Shown piece after piece: positions 1 through 6,431 of a stretch of DNA of 9,112 nucleotides. Positions within the stretch are counted from its first letter, which is position 1. The number at the start of each line of letters is the position of its first letter. Location of the stretch: contig CANISN010000049.1 in the NCBI GenBank assembly GCA_947470165.1, positions 1 to 9,112 of the forward strand, read 5' to 3'. This stretch comes from Burkholderiaceae bacterium (GTDB lineage: Bacteria; Pseudomonadota; Gammaproteobacteria; Burkholderiales; Burkholderiaceae). Position numbers and translations under genes: made by a program. Below the pieces are notes generated by a model. The model was not told the origin of the DNA. It did not search any database and worked only from the letters and a program-made list of their open reading frames with translations.

Positions 1-57
1 CTCAAAGAAAAGGTGCAGGCTTAAAAGATAGTCGCAGACCTTGAGAACGCCGCTAGC

Positions 58-88
58 AAAAATCCCAATCCGTTGATTGGGATTTTTT
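58..88. terminator. Rho-independent terminator, possibly bidirectional
   Basis: A perfect inverted repeat pairs 58-70 with 75-87 (13 bp, core AATCCCAATC / GATTGGGATT) around a four-base loop CGTT. On the plus strand the stem runs straight into a T tract (83-88). On the minus strand it is followed by a five-T run, so it can also end fbp transcripts, whose stop codon lies about 35 bases before it. Its plus-strand form probably ends a gene lying mostly left of the window. Bases 1-57 are too short to identify that gene: stops occur in all three plus frames (22-24, 29-31 and 42-44). Confidence 0.85.
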
Positions 89-123
89 ATTCTCTCTTGC
101 GACTGATTTTTACTACCGATGCA

Positions 124-1134
124 TTACGCCTGAGAATGGTAATGCTGTAAACGCTCGATTTCTTCTTTGGACCCTAGCATGACAGAGACACGCTCATGGA
201 GCTCAGTAGGAACCATATCCATAATCAATTGATCGCCATTGGTGGATGCGCCACCAGCCTGCTCCACCAAGAAGCTCATTGGATTAGCCTCATACATCAG
301 ACGCAACTTACCCGGCTTGTGGGGCTCACGCTGATCCCATGGATACATAAAGATGCCACCGCGAGAAAGTACGCGGTGCACATCGGCCACCATTGAAGCA
401 ATCCAACGCATATTGAAATCTTTGTCGCGCTCACCACTCACGCCAGCCAGGCACTCATCTACGTAGCGACGAACAGGCTCAGCCCAATGACGCATATTAG
501 ACATATTGATAGCAAACTCTTTAGTGGAATGCGCTATCTCAACGGCATGCTTGATTAAGACAAATTCACCTGTGACTTTATTCAAAGTGAACATCACTAC
601 ACCATCCCCCAAGGTTAATGCCATAGTCGTTTGCGGACCATACACAACATAACCTGCGGCCACTTGGTGGCGCCCTGATAATAAGAAATCAGCTGTTTGC
701 AATGGTGCTGCAGGGTCTTGTTTCTTGAGTACAGAAAAAATAGTACCGATAGACACATTTACATCAATATTGGATGAGCCATCCAATGGATCAAATAAAA
801 GTAAGTAATCGCCTATACCCTGCACTGAGAGCGGAAGCTCCATTTCTTCAGAAGCAAGACCGGCTAAAGATTTGCACCCCTGAACGCCATCAATCAATAA
901 GTCATTGGCAATCACATCGAGCTTTTGCTGAACTTCGCCCTGAACATTACCAGTACCAGCAGAGCCCAATAAACCTATCAAAGCACCCTGTGCCACTTCG
1001 TGACTCAAAGTTGAACAGGTATGAGCGACCGCCAACAGCAACTCCTGAAGACCGGCGGGAACAGCGCCCCCCTTCACCTTGGTGGCTTCTAAATATTGCT
1101 TGAAATTGGTATTGAAATTGCTTGAAGCAGTCAA
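124..1134 (-). CDS. fbp: Class I fructose-1,6-bisphosphatase
   Basis: Fbp hydrolyses fructose 1,6-bisphosphate to fructose 6-phosphate and phosphate, the committed step of gluconeogenesis, in the cytoplasm. Numbered from the TTG start chosen here (336 residues), the [11 protein letters not shown] segment is near 63-73. The Mg-binding acids are SEE (E96, E97), DPLDGSSN (D115, D118) and YEANP (E282), and [12 protein letters not shown] with GGIFMYP form the sugar-phosphate site. All expected catalytic residues are present. The frame stays open upstream to a GTG at 1174-1176, which would give 350 residues. I prefer the TTG at 1132-1134 because a GGAG lies 9 bases upstream of it, because the GTG has no Shine-Dalgarno, and because the shorter protein matches the N-terminal length of Burkholderiales homologues. 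It is convergent with nothing on its 3' side except the terminator. vapBC diverges from its 5' side. Identity is certain; the start is likely but unproven. Confidence 0.97.
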   Translation of the reverse strand: MTASSNFNTNFKQYLEATKVKGGAVPAGLQELLLAVAHTCSTLSHEVAQGALIGLLGSAGTGNVQGEVQQKLDVIANDLLIDGVQGCKSLAGLASEEMELPLSVQGIGDYLLLFDPLDGSSNIDVNVSIGTIFSVLKKQDPAAPLQTADFLLSGRHQVAAGYVVYGPQTTMALTLGDGVVMFTLNKVTGEFVLIKHAVEIAHSTKEFAINMSNMRHWAEPVRRYVDECLAGVSGERDKDFNMRWIASMVADVHRVLSRGGIFMYPWDQREPHKPGKLRLMYEANPMSFLVEQAGGASTNGDQLIMDMVPTELHERVSVMLGSKEEIERLQHYHSQA

Positions 1135-1143
1135 AAGGGGTTT

Positions 1144-1169
1144 CTCCGTAGATGCCGTATAAACGGCAT
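1144..1169 (-). promoter_or_regulatory. fbp Shine-Dalgarno with adjoining hairpin
   Basis: Read on the minus strand, a perfect 7-bp hairpin (ATGCCGT, loop TTAT, ACGGCAT; 1169-1152) is followed after four bases by GGAG (1147-1144), then nine bases to the TTG at 1134. If translation began at the upstream GTG (1176), both elements would lie inside the coding sequence, which is less natural. The hairpin could hold the ribosome site open or tune initiation; no function is shown. Confidence 0.5.
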
Positions 1170-1280
1170 ATTTCACATAAAGTCTATTTTGCCTTGTTCA
1201 GCCACCATTTTCTCAAACATGGACTTTAGATGCCATATTCAAAGGAAATTTAATACCTGTTAATCAGTAATTTATCTGGA

Positions 1281-1324
1281 TTGATGATAATTTTGATGTT
1301 AAAATGCATCATTATTGATGAGGA
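1281..1324 (+). promoter_or_regulatory. vapBC promoter, operator candidate and RBS
   Basis: TTGATG occurs three times in direct orientation (1281, 1293, 1315) and its core is present once inverted as CATCA (1307-1311). Nested in this is the inverted repeat ATTTT / AAAAT (1290-1294 / 1301-1305). A -10-like TAAAAT lies at 1300-1305; no good -35 was found. AGGA (1321-1324) stands six bases before the vapB ATG. VapB antitoxins with ribbon-helix-helix domains, with or without VapC, usually repress their own promoter by binding such short repeats. The assignment as operator is inference from position and repeats. Confidence 0.45.
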
Positions 1325-1330
1325 ATAAAT

Positions 1331-1534
1331 ATGAGAACAACCGTAACAATCGATGACGAGCTTTATCAGCGTGGGCTAGAGCTTGCAGACCCCGGAATGG
1401 ACAAAGCCGATCTTTTTCGAGAAGCAATGAGCGTATTTATCAGAGTTCAGATTGGAAAACGGTTAGCGGCATTAGGCGGGAAGGCGCCTGAAATGAAAAG
1501 TATTCCTCGTCGAAAGCTAAGAGAGGGTCAATAA
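1331..1534 (+). CDS. vapB: VapB-type antitoxin, ribbon-helix-helix
   Basis: This 67-residue protein opens with [11 protein letters not shown], the hallmark strand-helix start of the VapB antitoxin family (Pfam VapB_antitoxin type). Strand residues are about 2-7, with two helices about 8-20 and 25-40 that dimerise to bind DNA. The LAALGG segment (about 45-50) and the basic tail RRKLREGQ follow; in this family the C-terminal part covers the toxin active site and an arginine disturbs its metal site. It should neutralise the adjacent VapC and autorepress the operon. The start is supported by AGGA six bases upstream. It is separated from vapC by two bases, so the two are co-transcribed and probably translationally coupled. 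Typical size; no damage seen. Confidence 0.93.
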   Translation: MRTTVTIDDELYQRGLELADPGMDKADLFREAMSVFIRVQIGKRLAALGGKAPEMKSIPRRKLREGQ

Positions 1535-1536
1535 TT

Positions 1537-1920
1537 ATGACGATGGTTCTGGTTGACACTTCAGTATGGGTATCCCACTTCAGAAAGGACAACCTTTCAC
1601 TTCGATCTCTTTTAATTAATGATCAAATCTTATGTCATCCTCTGGTTCTTTTGGAGCTAGCATGCGGATCTCCTCCAGCTCCGAGACTAAAAACTTTAAG
1701 TCAATTAAAAGGTTTGCGTCAAGCAACGTTAGCAACAACAGCAGAGGCGATAGATTTCGTAGAAAAAAATAAGTTTTATGAGTTGGGATGCGGAGCAGTT
1801 GACATTTCAATCCTTGCCTCAACGCTACTATCGAAAAATGCTGTTCTTTGGACATTCGATAAAAATTTAGAGGCTCTAGCTACCCAGCTTGATATTGCTT
1901 TCAAAGAGAATCTTCACTGA
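1537..1920 (+). CDS. vapC: VapC-type PIN-domain ribonuclease toxin
   Basis: A 127-residue single PIN domain. The four acidic metal ligands expected of VapC are visible: D7 in VDTSVW, E40 in LLELACG, D89 in GAVDISILAS and D108 in TFDKNL. The toxin is therefore probably an active Mg-dependent endoribonuclease. Characterised relatives cut initiator tRNA, other tRNAs or the 23S sarcin-ricin loop; the target here cannot be read from sequence. The first ATG (1537) has AGAGGG ending nine bases upstream; a second ATG at 1543 is possible. The gene begins two bases after vapB. It runs convergently into pepN with only 32 bases between stops and no convincing terminator. Codons such as AGA and TTA and a lower G+C than the neighbours by eye fit acquisition by transfer. 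Confidence 0.94.
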   Translation: MTMVLVDTSVWVSHFRKDNLSLRSLLINDQILCHPLVLLELACGSPPAPRLKTLSQLKGLRQATLATTAEAIDFVEKNKFYELGCGAVDISILASTLLSKNAVLWTFDKNLEALATQLDIAFKENLH

Positions 1921-1952
1921 AATATAAAACTAGCAAATCAAGCAGACTAAAC

Positions 1953-4562
1953 TCAAGTCCCTAAAGCCTTCGAAACCACCTCTTTCACATCAGCAGAGAG
2001 GGATTCGCATGCAGCAACCTGTTTTAGAGCTGCGAGCATTTGATCTTGATAAGGTTTTGCAAACTGACGCCAACGATCTAGACCCCTTGCCAAACGGGCA
2101 GCCACTTGTGGATTAATGGGATCCAGCGCTAGAACTGACTCAGCCCAAAAAGCATAACCACTGCCATCCATTTGATGAAAACTTGCTGGGTTATTCATAC
2201 AAAAGGCATGAATCACGCTACGAACACGGTTGGGGTTATTCATCTTGAAGGCCTCATGCTCACGTAAACGCTTCACATCACTTAAGGTAGGTTCAGCGTT
2301 GGCAACCGGTGGGCGACTAGATTGCAAGGCAAACCACTTATCGATTACTAAAGCATCATCGGCAAACCGAGTATAGAAATCACCCAGGCAAGCTACTGCC
2401 GATTTAGATCCATGAATCACCATCCCAGCTAAAGCGGAATAGCGGTCCGTCATATTGTTGGCATTCTGATATTGATTAACTGCCATTGGCGCCCAGATGA
2501 GCGGATCAGCCTCGAGCAACATACTGAGTGCCAAATTCTTCAAAGCGCGTTTACCGGCACTAGCCGCATCGGGATTAAAAGGCCCTTGGGTTTGCATCTG
2601 TTGATAGAGGGCCGCCCACTCGATGCGTAACTCCGTTGCAATGGCATGACGGAATGCGCGACGTGCAGAATAAATCGTTTGGGGATCTACGCTAGCGCAC
2701 TGCTCATATAGATAGGTCTCTGCTGGCAAGGTTAGCGCCAAATCTTTAAACGCTGGATCTAGGTCGGAATCAGTCAATAGATTGCGATAGGCTGTAATCA
2801 ATGCCGTATCAGGCAAGCGATTTCCTAAAATCATTTGCATTGCTAGCTTTTGACCAGCTTCCCAGCGATTAAATGCATCATCATCGCTAGAGAACATGGC
2901 CAATAAGTCAGCCTCACTTTGATCAAAATCTAAATTAATCGGGGCTGAGAAATTACGATTAATCGAGAGCACAGGACGGCTTGTCACACTACCAAAGGTC
3001 CAGGTTTGCTGAGCTTGAGTTAACTCTAATAAGGTCTCAACCTGATCATCTGCAGCAGTTAACAGGCGCATCTTCAGTGGAATATGAAAAGGCTTGCTAT
3101 CTTTGCGTGCCGCATTGACTGCATGACTTTGGCTTAAGTTAAGTTGATATTGCTTTGTATCTGCGTCATACGATTCTTCAACTCTGACTTTTGGTGTGCC
3201 CGCTTGGCTATACCAGTTTCTGAACTGTGAAAGGTCGCGACCATTCGCATCAGCCATAGCAGCTAAGAAATCATCGCAGGTCACCGCTTGACCATCGTGA
3301 CGTTTAAAGTAAAGATCCATGCCTTTGCGAAAACCTGCAACACCTAATAGGGTTTGATACATACGCACGACTTCAGCACCCTTCTCATACACTGTCACGG
3401 TATAGAAGTTATTAATCTCCTGATACTCGTCTGGACGAATTGGATGAGCCATCGGACCCGCATCCTCAGGAAACTGTAGTTGGCGCAAGAGGCGCACATC
3501 TTCAATACGCTTTACCGCTCTACCGGACTCGCTACCCATCTGATCGGCAGAGAATTCTTGATCGCGGAATACCGTTAAACCCTCTTTAAGCGAGAGCTGA
3601 AACCAATCTCGGCAAGTGACGCGATTACCCGTCCAGTTATGAAAATATTCGTGAGCAACAACACTTTCAATATTAGCAAAGTCTGTATCAGTAGCTGTCT
3701 CAGGTTGAGCAAGAACAAATTTGGTGTTGAAGATATTTAAACCTTTGTTCTCCATCGCGCCCATATTGAAATCACCGACCGCCACAATCATGAAGCGTTC
3801 CAGATCCAACTCTAGGCCATAGCGCTTCTCATCCCAATGAATCGAAGCAATTAAAGAATCCATGGCATGCTGAGTTTTTTTCAAATCATGTGGCTCAACC
3901 CAAATTTGCAATAATTTTTTTGCGCCACTAGCAGTAGTGATGGTTTCTTCAATACACTCCAGCTTTCCAGCAACCAAGGCAAACAAATAGGATGGCTTCG
4001 GAAAGGGGTCTTCCCAAACCGCACTATGCCAACCATTAGATAGTTTCTCGGTAGTAATCAGATTGCCATTGGATAGCAGTACTGGGTATTGAGCCTCGCG
4101 GGCGCGCAAGGTAACTCGATAACGGGCCATCACATCCGGCCTATCCAGGAAGTAAGTAATCTTTCTAAAACCTTCAGCCTCACACTGCGTAAAGAAGTTT
4201 CTATTAGAAACATATAAACCCATCAGAGAAGTATTTTTCTCCGGCACACAGATACAAATAATTTCAACAATGAAAGCTTGCTTACCTTCATTAGGCAAAG
4301 CATGAATAGTCAGTGACTCGGGACTTAACTCAAACTGGCGATGAGCTTCACCATTAATGCGTAAGCTCACAAACTCAAGATCATGGCCTTGCAATACCAG
4401 AGGCGTGTTCGCCTCATGACCAGCGCCAGGTAAAACCTCTAGTCGACTTTTAACAATTGTCCTAGCAGGATCTAGAGCAATATCAAGCTCAACCTGTGTA
4501 AGGGTGTAATTAGGAGCACGGTATTCGAGCCTGCGAAAGCTTTGCGGGATATCAGTTTTCAT
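1953..4562 (-). CDS. pepN: Aminopeptidase N (M1 family metallopeptidase)
   Basis: PepN removes N-terminal residues (in E. coli mainly Ala, Arg, Lys and others) from oligopeptides in the late steps of protein turnover and peptide use; it is cytoplasmic. Its 869 residues are nearly the E. coli length (870). A beta domain covers about 1-200. The thermolysin-like catalytic domain follows, with the GAMEN exopeptidase motif at 268-272, zinc site HEYFH at 304-308, third ligand E327, catalytic E305 and transition-state Tyr Y392. A small beta domain and a long helical C-terminal domain complete it. Compared with the E. coli sequence as I recall it, about four residues are inserted between the zinc site and Y392 (near QMGSESGR). 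The start matches family N-termini (EYRAPNY) but has no clear Shine-Dalgarno. It lies 34 bases downstream of the GDT1-family gene and may be read with it. Confidence 0.98.
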   Translation of the reverse strand: MKTDIPQSFRRLEYRAPNYTLTQVELDIALDPARTIVKSRLEVLPGAGHEANTPLVLQGHDLEFVSLRINGEAHRQFELSPESLTIHALPNEGKQAFIVEIICICVPEKNTSLMGLYVSNRNFFTQCEAEGFRKITYFLDRPDVMARYRVTLRAREAQYPVLLSNGNLITTEKLSNGWHSAVWEDPFPKPSYLFALVAGKLECIEETITTASGAKKLLQIWVEPHDLKKTQHAMDSLIASIHWDEKRYGLELDLERFMIVAVGDFNMGAMENKGLNIFNTKFVLAQPETATDTDFANIESVVAHEYFHNWTGNRVTCRDWFQLSLKEGLTVFRDQEFSADQMGSESGRAVKRIEDVRLLRQLQFPEDAGPMAHPIRPDEYQEINNFYTVTVYEKGAEVVRMYQTLLGVAGFRKGMDLYFKRHDGQAVTCDDFLAAMADANGRDLSQFRNWYSQAGTPKVRVEESYDADTKQYQLNLSQSHAVNAARKDSKPFHIPLKMRLLTAADDQVETLLELTQAQQTWTFGSVTSRPVLSINRNFSAPINLDFDQSEADLLAMFSSDDDAFNRWEAGQKLAMQMILGNRLPDTALITAYRNLLTDSDLDPAFKDLALTLPAETYLYEQCASVDPQTIYSARRAFRHAIATELRIEWAALYQQMQTQGPFNPDAASAGKRALKNLALSMLLEADPLIWAPMAVNQYQNANNMTDRYSALAGMVIHGSKSAVACLGDFYTRFADDALVIDKWFALQSSRPPVANAEPTLSDVKRLREHEAFKMNNPNRVRSVIHAFCMNNPASFHQMDGSGYAFWAESVLALDPINPQVAARLARGLDRWRQFAKPYQDQMLAALKQVAACESLSADVKEVVSKALGT

Positions 4563-4596
4563 AAGGTAATTTTAAGCCCCGCAGATCACTTTTGCC

Positions 4597-5172
4597 TTAA
4601 GCCCAGATGAGGGTTGCGATGCCAATAGAAATGAAGGTTATAGCGGCAACAGCGTGCACCCACTTAATAGGCATACGTTTAGTAAATTTCTGCCCAATCC
4701 AAACTGCTGGGACATTAGCCAGCATCATCCCCAGAGTGGTGCCTGCTGTAACGGAGAGTACGTCAGAGTACTTTGCACCTAAGGCAATTGTGGCGATCTG
4801 GGTCTTATCACCCATTTCCGCCACGAAAAAGAGTCCAAGCGTCAGAAGGAATACCTGAAAGGCGCGATCAGCTACCTTAGAATCTTCGGCATCATCAATG
4901 TGATCGGGCACCAAAAGCCAAAGACCAATTCCCACAAAGCTCAAACCTAAAATCCACTTCAGTAAATCTGGGCTCATAAAAGACGTTAGCCAGTGGCCTA
5001 AAAACGCGGCACAGGCATGGTTGGCAATTGTAGCGATGAAAATACCGCCAATGATCGCTAGGGCCTGCTTTGGGTAACGCGCGGCCAACATGAGTGATAG
5101 TAATTGAGTCTTATCGCCCATCTCTGCCAAAGCCACTACACCAGTAGAAATTGCTAATGCAGAAAGGTCCAT
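4597..5172 (-). CDS. GDT1/TMEM165 (UPF0016) family cation transporter
   Basis: A 191-residue membrane protein built of two similar halves. Each carries the family signature E-x-G-D-K-T: AEMGDKTQ at 16-23 and again at 118-125. About six membrane helices are expected (roughly 3-24, 36-58, 70-88, 105-125, 138-160, 170-190), with a charged loop at 89-103 (DHIDDAEDSK). Characterised members export Mn2+ or exchange Ca2+/Mn2+ for H+ (yeast Gdt1, cyanobacterial Mnx, Vibrio MneA). Here Mn2+ export is the best guess, but the metal is not readable from sequence. The ATG at 5172 has no Shine-Dalgarno at a usable distance; instead an inverted repeat surrounds the leader. The gene is 34 bases upstream of pepN on the same strand and 127 bases downstream of the ald stop. 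Confidence 0.93.
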   Translation of the reverse strand: MDLSALAISTGVVALAEMGDKTQLLSLMLAARYPKQALAIIGGIFIATIANHACAAFLGHWLTSFMSPDLLKWILGLSFVGIGLWLLVPDHIDDAEDSKVADRAFQVFLLTLGLFFVAEMGDKTQIATIALGAKYSDVLSVTAGTTLGMMLANVPAVWIGQKFTKRMPIKWVHAVAAITFISIGIATLIWA

Positions 5173-5175
5173 AAA

Positions 5176-5250
5176 TTTAGTAGATTAATTCTCTTCAGGA
5201 GATTGAAAACTACTAAAATCATAGTGGATAAGTGCGACAAGTCACGACTT
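5176..5250 (-). promoter_or_regulatory. Candidate promoter, dyad and leader stem of the GDT1 gene
   Basis: Read on the minus strand, GTGACT (5245-5240), 16 bases and TATGAT (5223-5218) form a plausible sigma70 promoter. An imperfect dyad covers its -35: arms AAGT-cgt-GAC and GTC-gc-ACTT at 5250-5230. Just past the -10 lies TTTAGTAG (5217-5210), whose exact complement CTACTAAA (5183-5176) ends three bases before the ATG. The predicted mRNA would therefore begin near the stem and could fold its own start region. I looked for the yybP-ykoY manganese riboswitch common before Mn exporters and did not find its conserved loops. All of this is prediction. Confidence 0.35.
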
Positions 5251-5255
5251 TATCT

Positions 5256-5288
5256 TGACAGCTAGCACCCCGCGAGATGCTAGCGTCA
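5256..5288 (-). terminator. Strong hairpin 3' of ald, without U tract
   Basis: Eleven bases after the ald stop the minus strand reads TGAC GCTAGCA, an interior of about ten bases, then TGCTAGC, a bulged T and GTCA. That gives 11 Watson-Crick pairs with one bulge, extended by T-G, C-G and T-G pairs to a CGCG loop. What follows (AGATAAAG) is not U-rich, so a classical intrinsic terminator is not supported. It may stabilise the ald 3' end or help a factor-dependent stop. On the plus strand two of the inner pairs become A-C mismatches, so the fold favours minus-strand RNA. Confidence 0.45.
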
Positions 5289-5299
5289 TTCAGTCTACC

Positions 5300-6418
5300 T
5301 TAAGCTACTATCAGTTCATCAGTAGATACAAAATCAAGCGACTGCGCTTTAGCTACAGGCTCTGAGGTTAAATTACCTCGATGAACACTTAAACCATTAC
5401 GCAAATGACGATCATGGGATAAAGCCATCATGACGCCTCGGTTTGCCAAGATCTCAATGAAAGGATAAGTGGCATTAGTTAGCGCAAAGGTTGAGGTACG
5501 AGCCACGGCACCTGGCATATTTGCTACACAATAATGCAGAACCCCATCAACGACAAAGGTAGGATCTGCATGTGTGGTTGGTTTAGAGGTTTCAAAACAA
5601 CCACCTTGATCAATTGCCACATCAACCACTACCGCACCCGACTTCATTTTTCGAACCATCTCTCTGCTTACTAACTTTGGGGCTGCAGCACCGGGCAACA
5701 ATACTGCACCAATCACCACATCTGCTTCACACACCTGCATCTCTACTAAAAGTGGGTCGGCATAAAAAGTGCTCACGCGATTGCCGTACAACATATCAAT
5801 TTGCCTTAAGCAATCAATATTACGATCAAAGATGCAAACATCAGCACCCATACCAACTGCCATTTGTAGGGCATTGCGACCTACGACACCAGCACCCAAT
5901 ATCACTACCTTTGCCGGCGCCACTCCTGGCACACCCGCCATGAGTATTCCGAGTCCACCATGTGATTTCTCTAGATGCGTAGCAGCAGCTTGGATCGACA
6001 TCCTGCCTGCGACTTCACTCATCGGCGCCAAGAGAGGTAAAGAGCCAGTGCATGAAGTCACCGTCTCATAAGCAATACATGTTGCTCCTGAAGCGATCAA
6101 GGCCTTTGTCTGCTGTGGATCTGGCGCCAAATGCAAGTAGGTGAAGAGAATTTGATCTTCACGCAACATAGCGCATTCTTGTGGTTGAGGCTCCTTCACT
6201 TTGACGACCATTTCTGCTTTAGCAAAAACTTCCGCAGCACTATTAATTAAAGTGGCACCAGCCAAGCGATAAGACTCATCGCTCAAGCCAATTTGCTCCC
6301 CTGCACCACGCTGCACTAAAACAGAGTGACCTTGCTTGCATAAACCCCTCACATTACCGGGGGTTAAGCCAACACGAAATTCATTGTTTTTTACTTCTTG
6401 AGGTACGCCAATAATCAT
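5300..6418 (-). CDS. ald: Alanine dehydrogenase
   Basis: Ald catalyses the NAD-dependent oxidative deamination of L-alanine to pyruvate and ammonium (reversible) in the cytoplasm. The 372 residues match the usual length of about 370. The active-site residues known from the Mycobacterium enzyme appear at identical positions: R15, K75, H96 and D270. The Rossmann motif GAGVVG is at 175-180 and D198 (IFDRN) is the expected ribose ligand of NAD. The N-terminal MIIGVPQEVKNNEFRVGLTP and the GVPGVAPAKVVILG segment are typical. The start is set by AAGGAGAT six bases upstream, a strong ribosome site that overlaps the stop codon of the permease. The two genes thus form an operon, with the permease first. 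The supply of alanine by that permease is inference. The gene ends before a long hairpin. No defect seen. Confidence 0.98.
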   Translation of the reverse strand: MIIGVPQEVKNNEFRVGLTPGNVRGLCKQGHSVLVQRGAGEQIGLSDESYRLAGATLINSAAEVFAKAEMVVKVKEPQPQECAMLREDQILFTYLHLAPDPQQTKALIASGATCIAYETVTSCTGSLPLLAPMSEVAGRMSIQAAATHLEKSHGGLGILMAGVPGVAPAKVVILGAGVVGRNALQMAVGMGADVCIFDRNIDCLRQIDMLYGNRVSTFYADPLLVEMQVCEADVVIGAVLLPGAAAPKLVSREMVRKMKSGAVVVDVAIDQGGCFETSKPTTHADPTFVVDGVLHYCVANMPGAVARTSTFALTNATYPFIEILANRGVMMALSHDRHLRNGLSVHRGNLTSEPVAKAQSLDFVSTDELIVA

Positions 6419-6431
6419 TTATATCTCCTTA
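6419..6431 (-). promoter_or_regulatory. ald RBS overlapping the permease stop
   Basis: The minus strand reads TAAGGAGAT then six bases to the ald ATG. The TAA (6431-6429) ends the permease and is part of the AAGGAG ribosome site. Ribosomes ending the permease are thus placed at the ald start, which suggests translational coupling. Confidence 0.8.

Noticed and set aside
1..57. Possible 3' end of a plus-strand gene before the terminator
   Set aside because: Stops occur in each plus frame within the first 44 bases and the readable tails are at most about 13 residues, so no frame or product can be chosen.
774..1103. Plus-strand open frame antisense to fbp
   Set aside because: It lies wholly opposite a certain gene and shows no family likeness. 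The same holds for open frames opposite vapC (1616-1855), ald (5614-6071), the permease (6666-6851, 7207-7842) and tcdA (8488-8748).
1135..1176. GTG start giving a 350-residue Fbp
   Set aside because: No ribosome site, an N-terminus longer than the family's, and a perfect hairpin plus GGAG lie inside the extra segment. Not excluded, but less likely than the TTG.
1921..1952. Bidirectional terminator between vapC and pepN
   Set aside because: Only a four-base GACT/AGTC repeat is present, with no G+C-rich stem or T run.
5173..5299. yybP-ykoY manganese riboswitch before the exporter gene
   Set aside because: A GGGGTGCTAGC string near 5272-5261 (minus) recalls one conserved loop, but it belongs to the ald 3' hairpin. 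The second conserved loop and the usual stem order are absent.
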